A stretch of 33,397 nucleotides of DNA from Chryseobacterium sp. Leaf405 (GTDB taxonomy: Bacteria; Bacteroidota; Bacteroidia; Flavobacteriales; Weeksellaceae), in assembly GCF_001425355.1 (NCBI RefSeq), contig NZ_LMQN01000004.1, forward strand, positions 1 through 33,397, given 5' to 3'. Positions 8,481 to 16,340 of the stretch are shown here, piece by piece (position 1 is the first letter of the stretch; each line of letters begins with the position of its first letter). The notes below the pieces were generated by a model, which had not been told where the DNA came from, did not search any database, and saw only the letters and a list, made by a program, of their open reading frames with translations. The position numbers were made by a program, and so were the translations under genes.

Positions 8481-9083
8481 ATGAAGAAAACCATAAAAAG
8501 ATCATTAAGAGTCTCAAAATATGTAATTTATAAGGAAACTTTGGTCGATTACAAAGAACATTTCTGGTCTTTTCTAGGAGCATTTTTCGGAATTGGGATT
8601 ATCGCTTTTATACAGTCGCATACTTTATCTTCTACAGAAAACATCTTCCTTATCGGTTCTTTCGGAGCTTCAAGTGTTCTAATTTATGGAGCTATCCAAA
8701 GTCCGTTGGCACAACCAAGAAATTTAGTTGGAGGTCATGTGCTTTCTGCTTTGGTAGGCGTAACTATTTATAAAATTGTTCCGGATATTATCTGGCTTTC
8801 TGCACCTTTAGCAGTAGCATTTTCTATTATATTGATGCAGTATACGAAGACTTTGCATCCGCCGGGAGGCGCAACAGCCTTAATTGCTGTAAGTTCCACA
8901 GGGAAAATTCCTGAATTAGGGTATTGGTACGTGATTTCTCCGGTTCTATCGGGATGCATTATATTATTGATCATTGCGTTATTTTTTAATAATCTTACAT
9001 CAAACAGAAGCTACCCGACTCACAGCAGATTTTTAAAATTACTAAAGAAAAAACACGCACATACACACAAAATGAAAAAATAA
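8481..9083 (+). CDS. HPP-family integral membrane protein
   Basis: The 200-residue protein shows the family signature TLHPPGGATALIA (about 124-136) and the second conserved SPLAQPRN (74-81). About four to five hydrophobic segments are visible (roughly 30-46, 54-73, 84-100, 103-121, 147-168), with a basic C-terminal tail. HPP proteins are inner-membrane proteins; plant and cyanobacterial members have been linked to nitrite transport, but that role cannot be assumed here. It is the first gene of a tightly packed plus-strand run, with five bases to the next start. Confidence 0.88.
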   Translation: MKKTIKRSLRVSKYVIYKETLVDYKEHFWSFLGAFFGIGIIAFIQSHTLSSTENIFLIGSFGASSVLIYGAIQSPLAQPRNLVGGHVLSALVGVTIYKIVPDIIWLSAPLAVAFSIILMQYTKTLHPPGGATALIAVSSTGKIPELGYWYVISPVLSGCIILLIIALFFNNLTSNRSYPTHSRFLKLLKKKHAHTHKMKK

Positions 9084-9088
9084 AAATT

Positions 9089-9433
9089 ATGGAATGTATA
9101 GAATGTGGCGAAAAAATTATTGGCAGATCTGATAAAAAATTTTGTAATGATGCCTGCCGAAATGCCTATAATAACAACCAAAACAAAGATTCTAATAATC
9201 TGATGCGAAATGTAAACAACAGACTGCGCAAAAATTACAGAATTTTAGTTGAAATAAATACCGACGGAAAAACAAAAGTTACCAAATCTAAGCTTGATGG
9301 CTTGGGTTTTGATTTTGATTATTTTACTAATCTTAAGGTTTATAAAAACGGTTCCGAATACAGATTTATTTACGATTACGGGTATAAGCTTTTGGATGAT
9401 AATTTTGTTCTGATTGTAAAAAATCAAGCATAA
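9089..9433 (+). CDS. small zinc-ribbon protein (DUF2116-like)
   Basis: The 114-residue protein opens with a four-cysteine zinc ribbon: Cys3 and Cys6 (CIEC), then Cys19 and Cys23 (CNDAC), with the phrase KKFCNDACRNAYNN typical of DUF2116-type ribbons. An Asn/Arg-rich helix follows, and then a beta-rich C-terminal part (KVTKSKLDGLGFDFDYFTN to FIYDYGYKLLDDNFVLIV). It is likely a cytoplasmic nucleic-acid- or protein-binding factor, but no function is known. It begins five bases after the HPP gene and is probably co-transcribed. Confidence 0.8.
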   Translation: MECIECGEKIIGRSDKKFCNDACRNAYNNNQNKDSNNLMRNVNNRLRKNYRILVEINTDGKTKVTKSKLDGLGFDFDYFTNLKVYKNGSEYRFIYDYGYKLLDDNFVLIVKNQA

Positions 9434-9458
9434 TCAGTATAATTATAAAATTATTTAC

Positions 9459-10367
9459 ATGAAAGAAATCGTTCTGATTACAGGAGCCAATGGTCTAGTC
9501 GCTCAAGAATTATCAAAAAAAATTGAAAAAGAATACACTGTTCGATTTCTAACCCGTAAGAAAAAAAACTCCAGCGACTTTGAATGGAATATCAAAGAAG
9601 GAACAATTGATGAAACTGCTTTTGAAAATATTTCTCATGTTATTCATCTGGCGGGAGCCAATATTTCAGAAAAAAGATGGACTGATGAACGAAAAAAAGA
9701 ATTAATTTCAAGCCGTGTTGATTCTGCAAATCTGATTTTAAAAACTTTGCAAAAAAAGAATATTCGATTAAAATCTTTCATTTCAGCATCAGGAATTAAT
9801 TATTACGGAACACAAACAACAGAGAAAATTTTTACAGAAAATGATGATCCAGGTAATGATTTTTTAAGTGAAGTTGTTGTTTTATGGGAAAAAGCTGCTG
9901 ATAATTTCAAAGAACAAAACCTTGCTGAAAGAGTTGTAAAAATCCGAACAGCTGTTGTACTGTCTGAAAAAGAAGGAGCACTAAAGAAAATGCTTCCTAC
10001 CATAAAAATGGGTATTGGCTCACCTTTGGGAAGCGGAAAACAATATATGCCCTGGATTCATATTAAAGATATTTGCTCGATTTACGAATTTGCTTTAAAA
10101 AATTCAGAATTGGATGGGGCTTTTAATGGTACTGCACCGGAGCATACAACTAATAAAAATTTGACAAAGACAATTGCAGAGGTTTTAAAAAAACCTTTAT
10201 TTATGCCTAATGTTCCCAGCTTTGTTTTAGAATTATTGTTCGGTGAATTGTCAGTTGCTGTGTTAGAGGGTTCCAGAGCTTCTTCGGAAAAAATTAAAAA
10301 AGCAGGGTTCCAATTTGAATTTCCTGAATTAAAATCAGCTTTGAAAGATTTATTAAATAAAGATTAG
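9459..10367 (+). CDS. TIGR01777-family epimerase (SDR39U1/YfcH type)
   Basis: Atypical short-chain dehydrogenase of the nucleoside-sugar epimerase-like group. The Rossmann motif is ITGANGLVA (7-15); the third glycine position is changed compared with the usual TGGTGFIG. VIHLAGANI and SASGINYYG follow, as expected for TIGR01777 proteins. The C-terminus (from about residue 250) is the DUF1731 segment FVLELLFGELSVAVLEGSRA. At 302 residues the length is typical. The substrate is not known for the family. It sits 25 bases after the zinc-ribbon gene and nine before nudK. Confidence 0.9.
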   Translation: MKEIVLITGANGLVAQELSKKIEKEYTVRFLTRKKKNSSDFEWNIKEGTIDETAFENISHVIHLAGANISEKRWTDERKKELISSRVDSANLILKTLQKKNIRLKSFISASGINYYGTQTTEKIFTENDDPGNDFLSEVVVLWEKAADNFKEQNLAERVVKIRTAVVLSEKEGALKKMLPTIKMGIGSPLGSGKQYMPWIHIKDICSIYEFALKNSELDGAFNGTAPEHTTNKNLTKTIAEVLKKPLFMPNVPSFVLELLFGELSVAVLEGSRASSEKIKKAGFQFEFPELKSALKDLLNKD

Positions 10368-10376
10368 AAAAAATTT

Positions 10377-10958
10377 ATGCGAGATATTAACGTTAATATT
10401 GAAAAAACAGAGATTTTATCAGACAATTGGTATACTTTAAAAAAGGTAACATTTACTATTCAGAAGAAAGACGGAACCGTTGAACTGCAAAGTCGTGAGG
10501 CTTATGACAGAGGAAACGGCGCTGTGATTTTACTCTATAATAAAAATTCTGATACGGTAATTTTAACACGACAATTCAGATTGCCAACTTTTATCAATGG
10601 AAATCCATCCGGAATGTTGATTGAAGCCTGCGCCGGATTATTAGATGACGATGATCCAGAAGAATGCATCAAAAGGGAAACTGAGGAAGAAACAGGCTAT
10701 AAAATTTCTAAGGTAGAAAAAATATTTGAGGCTTATATGTCGCCCGGTTCTGTAACTGAAATTCTCCATTTTTTTATCGCAGAATATTCTAAAGAAATGA
10801 AAATTGCCGATGGCGGCGGTTTAGATGAAGAAGGTGAAAATATAGAAGTTCTTGAACTATTGTTTAATGACGCATTAGAAATGATCGATTCAGGAGAAAT
10901 TAAAGATGCAAAAACAATTATGTTACTGCAATACATAAGAATTAAAAATATTCTTTAA
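10377..10958 (+). CDS. nudK: Nudix hydrolase, GDP-mannose pyrophosphatase NudK
   Basis: The 193-residue protein resembles E. coli NudK along its whole length as I recall it, with shared stretches such as [40 protein letters not shown] and EVLEL. The Nudix box begins at Gly87 and reaches R100-E101, E104-E105 and G107, with the one-residue-shorter spacing that NudK also has. The first acidic position is Asp93 where E. coli has Glu. NudK hydrolyses GDP-mannose to GMP and mannose-1-phosphate in the cytoplasm. It follows the epimerase by nine bases. Confidence 0.9.
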   Translation: MRDINVNIEKTEILSDNWYTLKKVTFTIQKKDGTVELQSREAYDRGNGAVILLYNKNSDTVILTRQFRLPTFINGNPSGMLIEACAGLLDDDDPEECIKRETEEETGYKISKVEKIFEAYMSPGSVTEILHFFIAEYSKEMKIADGGGLDEEGENIEVLELLFNDALEMIDSGEIKDAKTIMLLQYIRIKNIL

Positions 10959-10975
10959 AAAATTAATCAAAATTT

Positions 10976-11554
10976 ATGAAACTAATATATACGTTAAGCC
11001 TTTCTTTATTTTTGTCTGTCTATGGTTTCGGACAAAAGATTGAAAAGGCAGGTCCTAAGGATAAAGTTGTCATTGAACATTTTAAAAATGATTATAAGAA
11101 GAAAAACTACAAAAAATTTTCGGGAAATATCACTGTAAAAGATAATCAGGTTAAATTTGACGACAAAGTAATCTATTACGACAAATCAGATAAAATCATA
11201 GAATTACTTTTGAAAGAAGGATTAATTTATCCTCAGCTTTTAACCGATTATCAAATCGATAAATTTGAAAACGAAGACAGCGACAGAACACAGAAAAGAT
11301 TTGCCCGTTTGCAAAAAAACTGGAAAGATGCCTTTGAAGTAAATAATATTAAGTTAAGTAACCCTTCTGAGTTAAGTTTTTTAAGCTCCGACGAAAAGAT
11401 TAAAAGATTTAAAATTTTATGCAAAGACAGCAAATTTCCGAATATGATGGTTTATTATGTTGAACTGACGGATAAAAATGCTACAAAAGATACTTCAATA
11501 CAAGATTTTATAAAAAACTCAAAACTGACTTATATTTACCAAAAAGCTGAATAA
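10976..11554 (+). CDS. secreted or periplasmic protein of unknown function
   Basis: The 192-residue protein starts with a signal peptide (MKLIYTLSLSLFLSVYGFG, likely cleavage before QKIEKAG). The mature part is lysine-rich and mixed alpha/beta, without cysteines arranged for disulfides and without a recognisable catalytic motif. No lipobox is present, so it should be exported to the periplasm or beyond. It lies 17 bases after nudK and may be the last gene of the run starting at 8481. I do not recognise the family. Confidence 0.75.
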   Translation: MKLIYTLSLSLFLSVYGFGQKIEKAGPKDKVVIEHFKNDYKKKNYKKFSGNITVKDNQVKFDDKVIYYDKSDKIIELLLKEGLIYPQLLTDYQIDKFENEDSDRTQKRFARLQKNWKDAFEVNNIKLSNPSELSFLSSDEKIKRFKILCKDSKFPNMMVYYVELTDKNATKDTSIQDFIKNSKLTYIYQKAE

Positions 11555-11607
11555 AAAATTTAAATTTCAAAAAATTCCACTAAAACATTTAACTATCTGA
11601 TATCATA

Positions 11608-12069
11608 TTAGATACTTACTCCATGCGTATTTTTCACCTCCGCCATCACAAATGTGCTGTGTGTACTTCCAATGGAGTCTACGGAACCTAATTTGTTAAA
11701 CACAAAATCCTGATAATGTTTCATATCTCTTACCTGGACTTTCAATAAAAAATCAAAATCACCGGAAATATTATAACATTCTGCTACTTCATCGATTTGT
11801 AGAATATCTTTCACAAATTGGTTTCCCACAGAACGATCATGGATTTTCAATTTAATCTGACAGAAAACGGTAAATCCACGGTTCAGTTTTTCAGCTTCCA
11901 AAACAGCGGAATAATGTTTAATAAATCCCTCCTGTTCAAGTCTTTTTACTCTCTCAAAAACCGGAGATGGAGAAAGGTTTACTTCTTTGGCAAGCTCTTT
12001 CACCGTTAATTTTGCATTTTTTTGAAGGATTCTTAGCAGTTGAAGATCCTTTTCATCAAGTCTTTCCAC
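11608..12069 (-). CDS. Lrp/AsnC-family transcriptional regulator
   Basis: The 153-residue protein has the family layout: an N-terminal winged helix-turn-helix (about 5-55, DEKDLQLLRILQKNAKLTVK then LSPSPVFERVKRLEQEGFI) and a C-terminal RAM ligand-binding and oligomerisation domain (about 65-145, with CYNISGDFDFLLKVQVRDM). Such regulators sense amino acids and control their metabolism. It is transcribed away from metE, whose leader begins about 120 bases beyond its start. That could mean it also binds the shared intergenic region, but this is only a guess, since metE already has a riboswitch. Confidence 0.93.
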   Translation of the reverse strand: MERLDEKDLQLLRILQKNAKLTVKELAKEVNLSPSPVFERVKRLEQEGFIKHYSAVLEAEKLNRGFTVFCQIKLKIHDRSVGNQFVKDILQIDEVAECYNISGDFDFLLKVQVRDMKHYQDFVFNKLGSVDSIGSTHSTFVMAEVKNTHGVSI

Positions 12070-12100
12070 AGAATAATATTCTTTTAATGATTTACATTTT

Positions 12101-12130
12101 CAAATTTAAAGAATAAAAATCTTTTACAAA
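12101..12130 (-). promoter_or_regulatory. promoter of the Lrp/AsnC gene
   Basis: On the minus strand TTTG (12130-12127), an 18-base spacer and TAAATTTG (12108-12101) match the Bacteroidota -33/-7 consensus well. The leader is about 25-30 bases. Confidence 0.75.
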
Positions 12131-12191
12131 CAACTAAAACCAAACAATATCCTTAATTTATAATATTAAGCCAATCAATTAACTTTAATAT

Positions 12192-12199
12192 TATCTTTA
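12192..12199 (+). promoter_or_regulatory. weak candidate -7 element for metE
   Basis: TATCTTTA differs from TAnnTTTG at the last base. It is placed correctly, just above the cobalamin riboswitch, but has no visible -33 box. Confidence 0.3.
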
Positions 12200-12227
12200 C
12201 CAAAGAAATTGTTCTTTAACATACTTC

Positions 12228-12400
12228 ATCAAACGGAAAAGGTTTTACATAAGATAAATTAATAGGGAATCGTGTGAAAATCACGAACTGTCGCGCAACT
12301 GTAAGTAACATACCAAAGGTTTTTGTCCGAATGATCCACTGTGCAAACGGGAAGGATGATAAAAACTGTTACAAGTCAGGAGACCTGCCTCTTCCGAATG
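12228..12400 (+). ncRNA. cobalamin (AdoCbl) riboswitch controlling metE
   Basis: The conserved core of the cobalamin riboswitch is present in order: an AGGGAATCGTGTGAAAATCAC segment at about 12263-12283, then CTGTCGCGCAACTGTAA (12288-12304), an ACTG...GGGAAGG part (12338-12356), and the B12 box AGTCAGGAGACCTGCC (12374-12389). It binds a cobalamin coenzyme in the nascent leader. The gene below is the B12-independent methionine synthase, so cobalamin should switch it off. About 180 bases separate the aptamer from the ATG. A hairpin at about 12453-12474 (ACGTATTTCC pairing with GGAAAAATTACGT) has no T-run, so control of translation seems more likely than termination. Exact ends are approximate. 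Confidence 0.93.
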
Positions 12401-12580
12401 AACAATGCTCTCGCGGTTGGAGCTTTAGATCAAAAAGATGATATATTTGAACGTATTTCCGTTAATGGAAAAATTACGTCCTTATTATATCTATTCAAAT
12501 CCTAAAAATCTATTCTAAGAAAGCGTTTCGAAGCATCTGAAGAACTTTTACAGTGAAATTAATTTAAAAGTTTAAAAGAA

Positions 12581-14896
12581 ATGCAAACACACATCCTTGG
12601 CTATCCGCGAATTGGTAGCAACAGAGAACTCAAAAAAGCCTGCGAACAATATTGGGCGGGCAAGATCACTTCGGACGAAGTATTAGAAGTTGGAAAAACG
12701 ATAACTCAAAACAACTGGAAACTGCAACAGGAAGCAGGAATTGATTTAGTTCCATGCAATGATTTTTCATATTACGATCAGGTTTTGGATATGACTTTAA
12801 CGGTTGGAGCCATTCCTGAACGTTATCAGGAAATTGCGTTCAAAAAATCTGAATTAGATCTGTATTTTGCCATGGCAAGAGGTTTCCAGAAAGACGGTTT
12901 AGACATTACTGCAATGGAAATGACGAAATGGTTTGATACCAATTATCATTATATCGTTCCTGAATTCCATAAAAATCAGGAATTTAAATTATTTTCCAAT
13001 AAAATTATTCAGGAATATATTTCTGCAAAACAAGCGGGAATTAATGCAAAACCTGTAATTATCGGTTTATTAACGTATTTATTATTAGGAAAAGAGAAAG
13101 AAGAAGGTTTTGACAGATTAGATTTAGCTAAAAACTTGCTTCCGGCTTACATTCAAATTTTAAAAGAACTGGAAAACCACGGTGCAGAATATATTCAGTT
13201 TGATGAACCGTTTTTAGCGTTGGATCTTACTGAAAAAGCAAAAGAAACCTATCAATTTATTTATGCTGAAATCAGAAAACAGTTTCCGAATCTGAAATTC
13301 ATTATCGCAACTTATTTTGAAGGTTTAAAAGACAATCTTTCGTTGGCAACTACCCTGCCGATCGATGTTTTGCATATTGATCTGGTTCGTTGTCCTGAAC
13401 AATTGGATGAAGTTTTAAATATAATTCCGAATACATTGAGCCTTTCACTAGGAATTGTTGACGGAAGAAATATTTGGAAAAATGATTTCAGTCAGTCTTT
13501 GAATTTAATTAAAAAAACAGTTGAGAAAATTGGTTTAGAAAGAGTTTTTATCGCTCCTTCTTGCTCATTGCTCCACGCTCCTTTTGATTTGGATTCAGAG
13601 AAAAATGAAGATATTTTATCTCCTGAAATCAAGCAATGGATGGCTTTCGCAAAACAGAAAGTTAATGAAATAGTTATTTTAAAAAAATTAGCATCAGAAA
13701 ATCCGGATTACAGTACTTTACAGAAATTAGCCGAAAGTAAAAAGTCAATTGAAAACCGTAAAATATCCACATTAATTCACAATCAGGATGTAAAAAACCG
13801 TGTTGATGTGACAACTGAAGATGATACACAGCGAAATTCTCCATTCAATATCAGAAAAGAAACTCAGCAATCTGTATTAAACCTTCCTTTATTTCCGACA
13901 ACTACAATTGGTTCGTTTCCACAGACGAAAGAGGTAAGAAACTGGCGTTCTAAATTTAAAAAAGGTGAATTGAATGCCCAACAATATGATAATTTATTGA
14001 AACAGGAAACCGAAAGAACAATCCGTTGGCAGGAAGAAATCGGGATTGATGTTTTGGTTCACGGAGAATTCGAAAGAAACGATATGGTTGAATATTTTGG
14101 AGAACAATTAGCAGGATTTGCGTTTACTCAAAACGGTTGGGTTCAAAGTTACGGAAGCCGTTGTGTGAAACCTCCTGTGATTTTCGGAGATGTTCACAGA
14201 CCGAATCCGATGACGGTTTATTGGTCGGAATACGCTCAATCTTTAACTCAAAAATGGGTAAAAGGAATGTTGACGGGACCCGTGACGATTCTTCAATGGT
14301 CTTTTGTACGTGATGATCAACCTCGTTCATTGACTTGCAAACAGATTGCATTGGCGATTCGTGATGAAGTAAATGATCTGGAAAAAGCGGGAATCAGAAT
14401 TATCCAAATCGATGAACCTGCAATTCGTGAAGGGCTTCCATTAAGAAAATCTGACTGGCAGAATTACCTGAAATGGGCGGTTGAAACCTTTAGAATTTCA
14501 GCAAGTGGTGTGGAAGATGCGACACAGATTCATACACACATGTGTTATTCTGAATTTAATGATATCATCCAAAATATCGCTGATATGGATGCCGACGTGA
14601 TTACGATTGAGTGCTCCAGAAGTCAGATGGAATTGCTGAATGCTTTTGCAGATTTCAAATATCCTAACGAAATTGGACCGGGAGTTTATGATATTCACTC
14701 GCCGAGAGTTCCGTCGAAAGAGGAAATGGTAGAATTGCTGAAAAAAGCACAAGCCGTCATTCCGGCACAGCAACTTTGGGTAAACCCTGATTGCGGTTTA
14801 AAAACCCGTCATTGGGATGAAACGGAAAAAGCGTTGATTGCAATGGTTGAAGCTTCGAGGGAAATGAGTGGGGAGTTTGCTTTGCAGAGGATTTAA
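12581..14896 (+). CDS. metE: 5-methyltetrahydropteroyltriglutamate--homocysteine methyltransferase, B12-independent
   Basis: Cobalamin-independent methionine synthase: it moves the methyl group from methyl-tetrahydrofolate triglutamate to homocysteine, the last step of methionine synthesis, in the cytoplasm. The 771-residue length and two-barrel layout are normal. The zinc ligands are visible as His653, Cys655, Glu677 and Cys738, with the same spacing as E. coli His641, Cys643, Glu665 and Cys726. The N-terminus MQTHILGYPRIG is typical. It is controlled by the cobalamin riboswitch above, as expected in an organism that can also use a B12-dependent MetH. A strong terminator follows. Confidence 0.97.
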   Translation: MQTHILGYPRIGSNRELKKACEQYWAGKITSDEVLEVGKTITQNNWKLQQEAGIDLVPCNDFSYYDQVLDMTLTVGAIPERYQEIAFKKSELDLYFAMARGFQKDGLDITAMEMTKWFDTNYHYIVPEFHKNQEFKLFSNKIIQEYISAKQAGINAKPVIIGLLTYLLLGKEKEEGFDRLDLAKNLLPAYIQILKELENHGAEYIQFDEPFLALDLTEKAKETYQFIYAEIRKQFPNLKFIIATYFEGLKDNLSLATTLPIDVLHIDLVRCPEQLDEVLNIIPNTLSLSLGIVDGRNIWKNDFSQSLNLIKKTVEKIGLERVFIAPSCSLLHAPFDLDSEKNEDILSPEIKQWMAFAKQKVNEIVILKKLASENPDYSTLQKLAESKKSIENRKISTLIHNQDVKNRVDVTTEDDTQRNSPFNIRKETQQSVLNLPLFPTTTIGSFPQTKEVRNWRSKFKKGELNAQQYDNLLKQETERTIRWQEEIGIDVLVHGEFERNDMVEYFGEQLAGFAFTQNGWVQSYGSRCVKPPVIFGDVHRPNPMTVYWSEYAQSLTQKWVKGMLTGPVTILQWSFVRDDQPRSLTCKQIALAIRDEVNDLEKAGIRIIQIDEPAIREGLPLRKSDWQNYLKWAVETFRISASGVEDATQIHTHMCYSEFNDIIQNIADMDADVITIECSRSQMELLNAFADFKYPNEIGPGVYDIHSPRVPSKEEMVELLKKAQAVIPAQQLWVNPDCGLKTRHWDETEKALIAMVEASREMSGEFALQRI

Positions 14897-14918
14897 TTTA
14901 TTGATATTTATTTTTTTC

Positions 14919-14947
14919 GGGAGCCTTTTAGGGCTCCTGTTTTTTTG
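14919..14947 (+). terminator. terminator after metE
   Basis: GGAGCC (14920-14925) pairs with GGCTCC (14932-14937) over a short loop, followed by TGTTTTTTTG. It ends the metE unit before the AT-rich cassette. Confidence 0.85.
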
Positions 14948-14994
14948 TTTTTCTTTTATTTATTTTTTATATTAGAGAATATTAAATATTATTT

Positions 14995-15789
14995 ATGCAA
15001 GAAAAGAATAATAGCTTAGACATATTAGGAATTAAATCTTTAGGAGATGCTACAAACACGATAATAACTAAATCAATAGATGGAGTTGAATCATTTTTGA
15101 AGATTGTTTGCAAACCAGCATTTGAAGAATTTGGTTTAATGTTAGGAGATAAAGTCAGACATTGGCGTTTAAATAATGCTATTAATGTATTAGAAAAATC
15201 CCAAGACAAATTGGAATTTAGAGACAATAAATTAGAATTAAAAATTAATCCTCGAATTGCTTTAGGTATTATAGAAAATGCATCTTTAACTGATGAAAAT
15301 GAATTACAGGATTTATGGTCTGGGCTATTTGCTGCGTCTTGTAACCACGATGACAAAAATGATGAAAATATAATTTTCATTGATTTTCTCAAATCAATAA
15401 CTTCTTCTCAAGCAAAAATCTTAAAATATATTTGTGAAAATTCAATAAAAATAATTTATGATAATGGCTTAATGGTTTCTGAAAAACTCACTTTGGAAGT
15501 GGAAACATTAAAAGAAATTTCAGATATACATAATTTACATAGGCTTGATAGAGAATTAGATTATTTAGTACATCTAAATCTAATTGGACAAGATATTTTT
15601 AATGGTAGCGGTGGGATCAAAATTTCGGATTTTACAGCAAATGTAACCCCAACAACTCTTGCTCTGAATCTATATGTAAGATGCCATGGATATAATGGAG
15701 ACCCTCAATTTTATTGGACAAGTAACATTGTTCATAAAAAATCATCGGAAATAAAGACTATTACAGTAATTGGTTCAGAAGCAAAATAA
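14995..15789 (+). CDS. Abi-alpha-like (DUF4393) protein, possible abortive-infection factor
   Basis: The 264-residue protein resembles the Abi-alpha/DUF4393 family. After an N-terminal region of DATNTIITKSIDGVESFLK type and a GDKVRHWRLNNAINVLEK helix, it has the family-like core NPRIALGIIENASLTDENEL to QDLWSGLFAAS (about 86-115) and IDFLKSITSSQAKILKYI (about 129-146), then a C-terminal part with a wing-like LHRLDRELDYLVHLNLIG. Family members are linked to abortive infection or phage defence, but the mechanism is not established. No catalytic motif or signal peptide is seen. It is more AT-rich than the neighbours, follows the metE terminator, and lies two bases from the next gene. The assignment is by pattern memory and needs a profile search. 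Confidence 0.65.
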   Translation: MQEKNNSLDILGIKSLGDATNTIITKSIDGVESFLKIVCKPAFEEFGLMLGDKVRHWRLNNAINVLEKSQDKLEFRDNKLELKINPRIALGIIENASLTDENELQDLWSGLFAASCNHDDKNDENIIFIDFLKSITSSQAKILKYICENSIKIIYDNGLMVSEKLTLEVETLKEISDIHNLHRLDRELDYLVHLNLIGQDIFNGSGGIKISDFTANVTPTTLALNLYVRCHGYNGDPQFYWTSNIVHKKSSEIKTITVIGSEAK

Positions 15790-15791
15790 TA

Positions 15792-16133
15792 ATGACAACC
15801 AAAGAATTCGTAAAAAACTTCTGCCAAGAAAAACAAAGTATTCTCAATTCATGTTTTGATAATCAATCAGAATATAAAACTCTTGTTTCAACAAAAATTG
15901 AAGAATTAAGTCTAAATAAAATTCAAACTGAGAAATTAAAGGAAATATTTTCTGATCTTTTGACGGATACTTTTTATAGTATTCTACATGGTTTAGATGG
16001 ATCTGCAAGTATTGGAAACTCACAGGAAAGTTTTAAAATATTTGATGAAGATGATAATTTAATTTCTGATGGTAGCGGAGATTTAGAAGGGTTTGCGTAT
16101 GAATATTTTCATGGAAACAAATTCCCCAAATAA
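15792..16133 (+). CDS. small acidic protein of unknown function, partner of the Abi-alpha-like gene
   Basis: The 113-residue protein is acidic, with a helical first half (KEFVKNFCQEKQSILNSCF, then EKLKEIFSDLLTDTFYSILH) and a conserved-looking second half GLDGSASIGNSQESFKIFDE ending in EGFAYEYFHGNKF. I recall similar LDGSASIG-type small proteins of unknown function in other bacteria but cannot name the family. Its start is only two bases after the stop of the DUF4393-like gene, so the two are almost certainly one transcript. It could be a partner or immunity/antitoxin component, or simply a travelling neighbour. No function should be assigned. Confidence 0.7.
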   Translation: MTTKEFVKNFCQEKQSILNSCFDNQSEYKTLVSTKIEELSLNKIQTEKLKEIFSDLLTDTFYSILHGLDGSASIGNSQESFKIFDEDDNLISDGSGDLEGFAYEYFHGNKFPK

Positions 16134-16306
16134 TATAAAAAATATGTACACTTAATTACGCTTCTAAAGAAGCTCGATTGAACATTACATTAAAAATCCA
16201 AGAATTACAGGTCAATCAAAAGATACAGATTACAATAGAATATAAAATTATTTTTAAATCTAAATAAATAACAATCAAAAGCTTACGATTTTCGAAAATA
16301 AAACCT

Positions 16307-16314
16307 TAATTTTG
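16307..16314 (+). promoter_or_regulatory. putative -7 element of the J-domain/KTSC gene
   Basis: TAATTTTG matches TAnnTTTG, 27 bases above the ATG at 16341. No exact -33 TTTG was found at the usual distance. Confidence 0.5.
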
Positions 16315-16340
16315 CACCCCGAAATAAGGAATATATTGTT

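Noticed and set aside
11594..11614. Imperfect hairpin TATCTGATAT / ATATTAGATA between the convergent secreted-protein and Lrp genes
   Set aside because: It has a mismatch, only A/T-rich pairs and no T-run on either side, and it overlaps the Lrp stop; not good enough to call a terminator.
12407..12423. GCTC/GAGC hairpin after the cobalamin aptamer as a terminator
   Set aside because: The stem is four base pairs and is followed by only three T, so it cannot be a rho-independent terminator on its own.
16134..16340. Possible small RNA or gene remnant between the Abi-alpha cassette and the J/KTSC gene
   Set aside because: Apart from the -7 box near 16307 and a tiny CTTC/GAAG stem, nothing structured or coding was seen.
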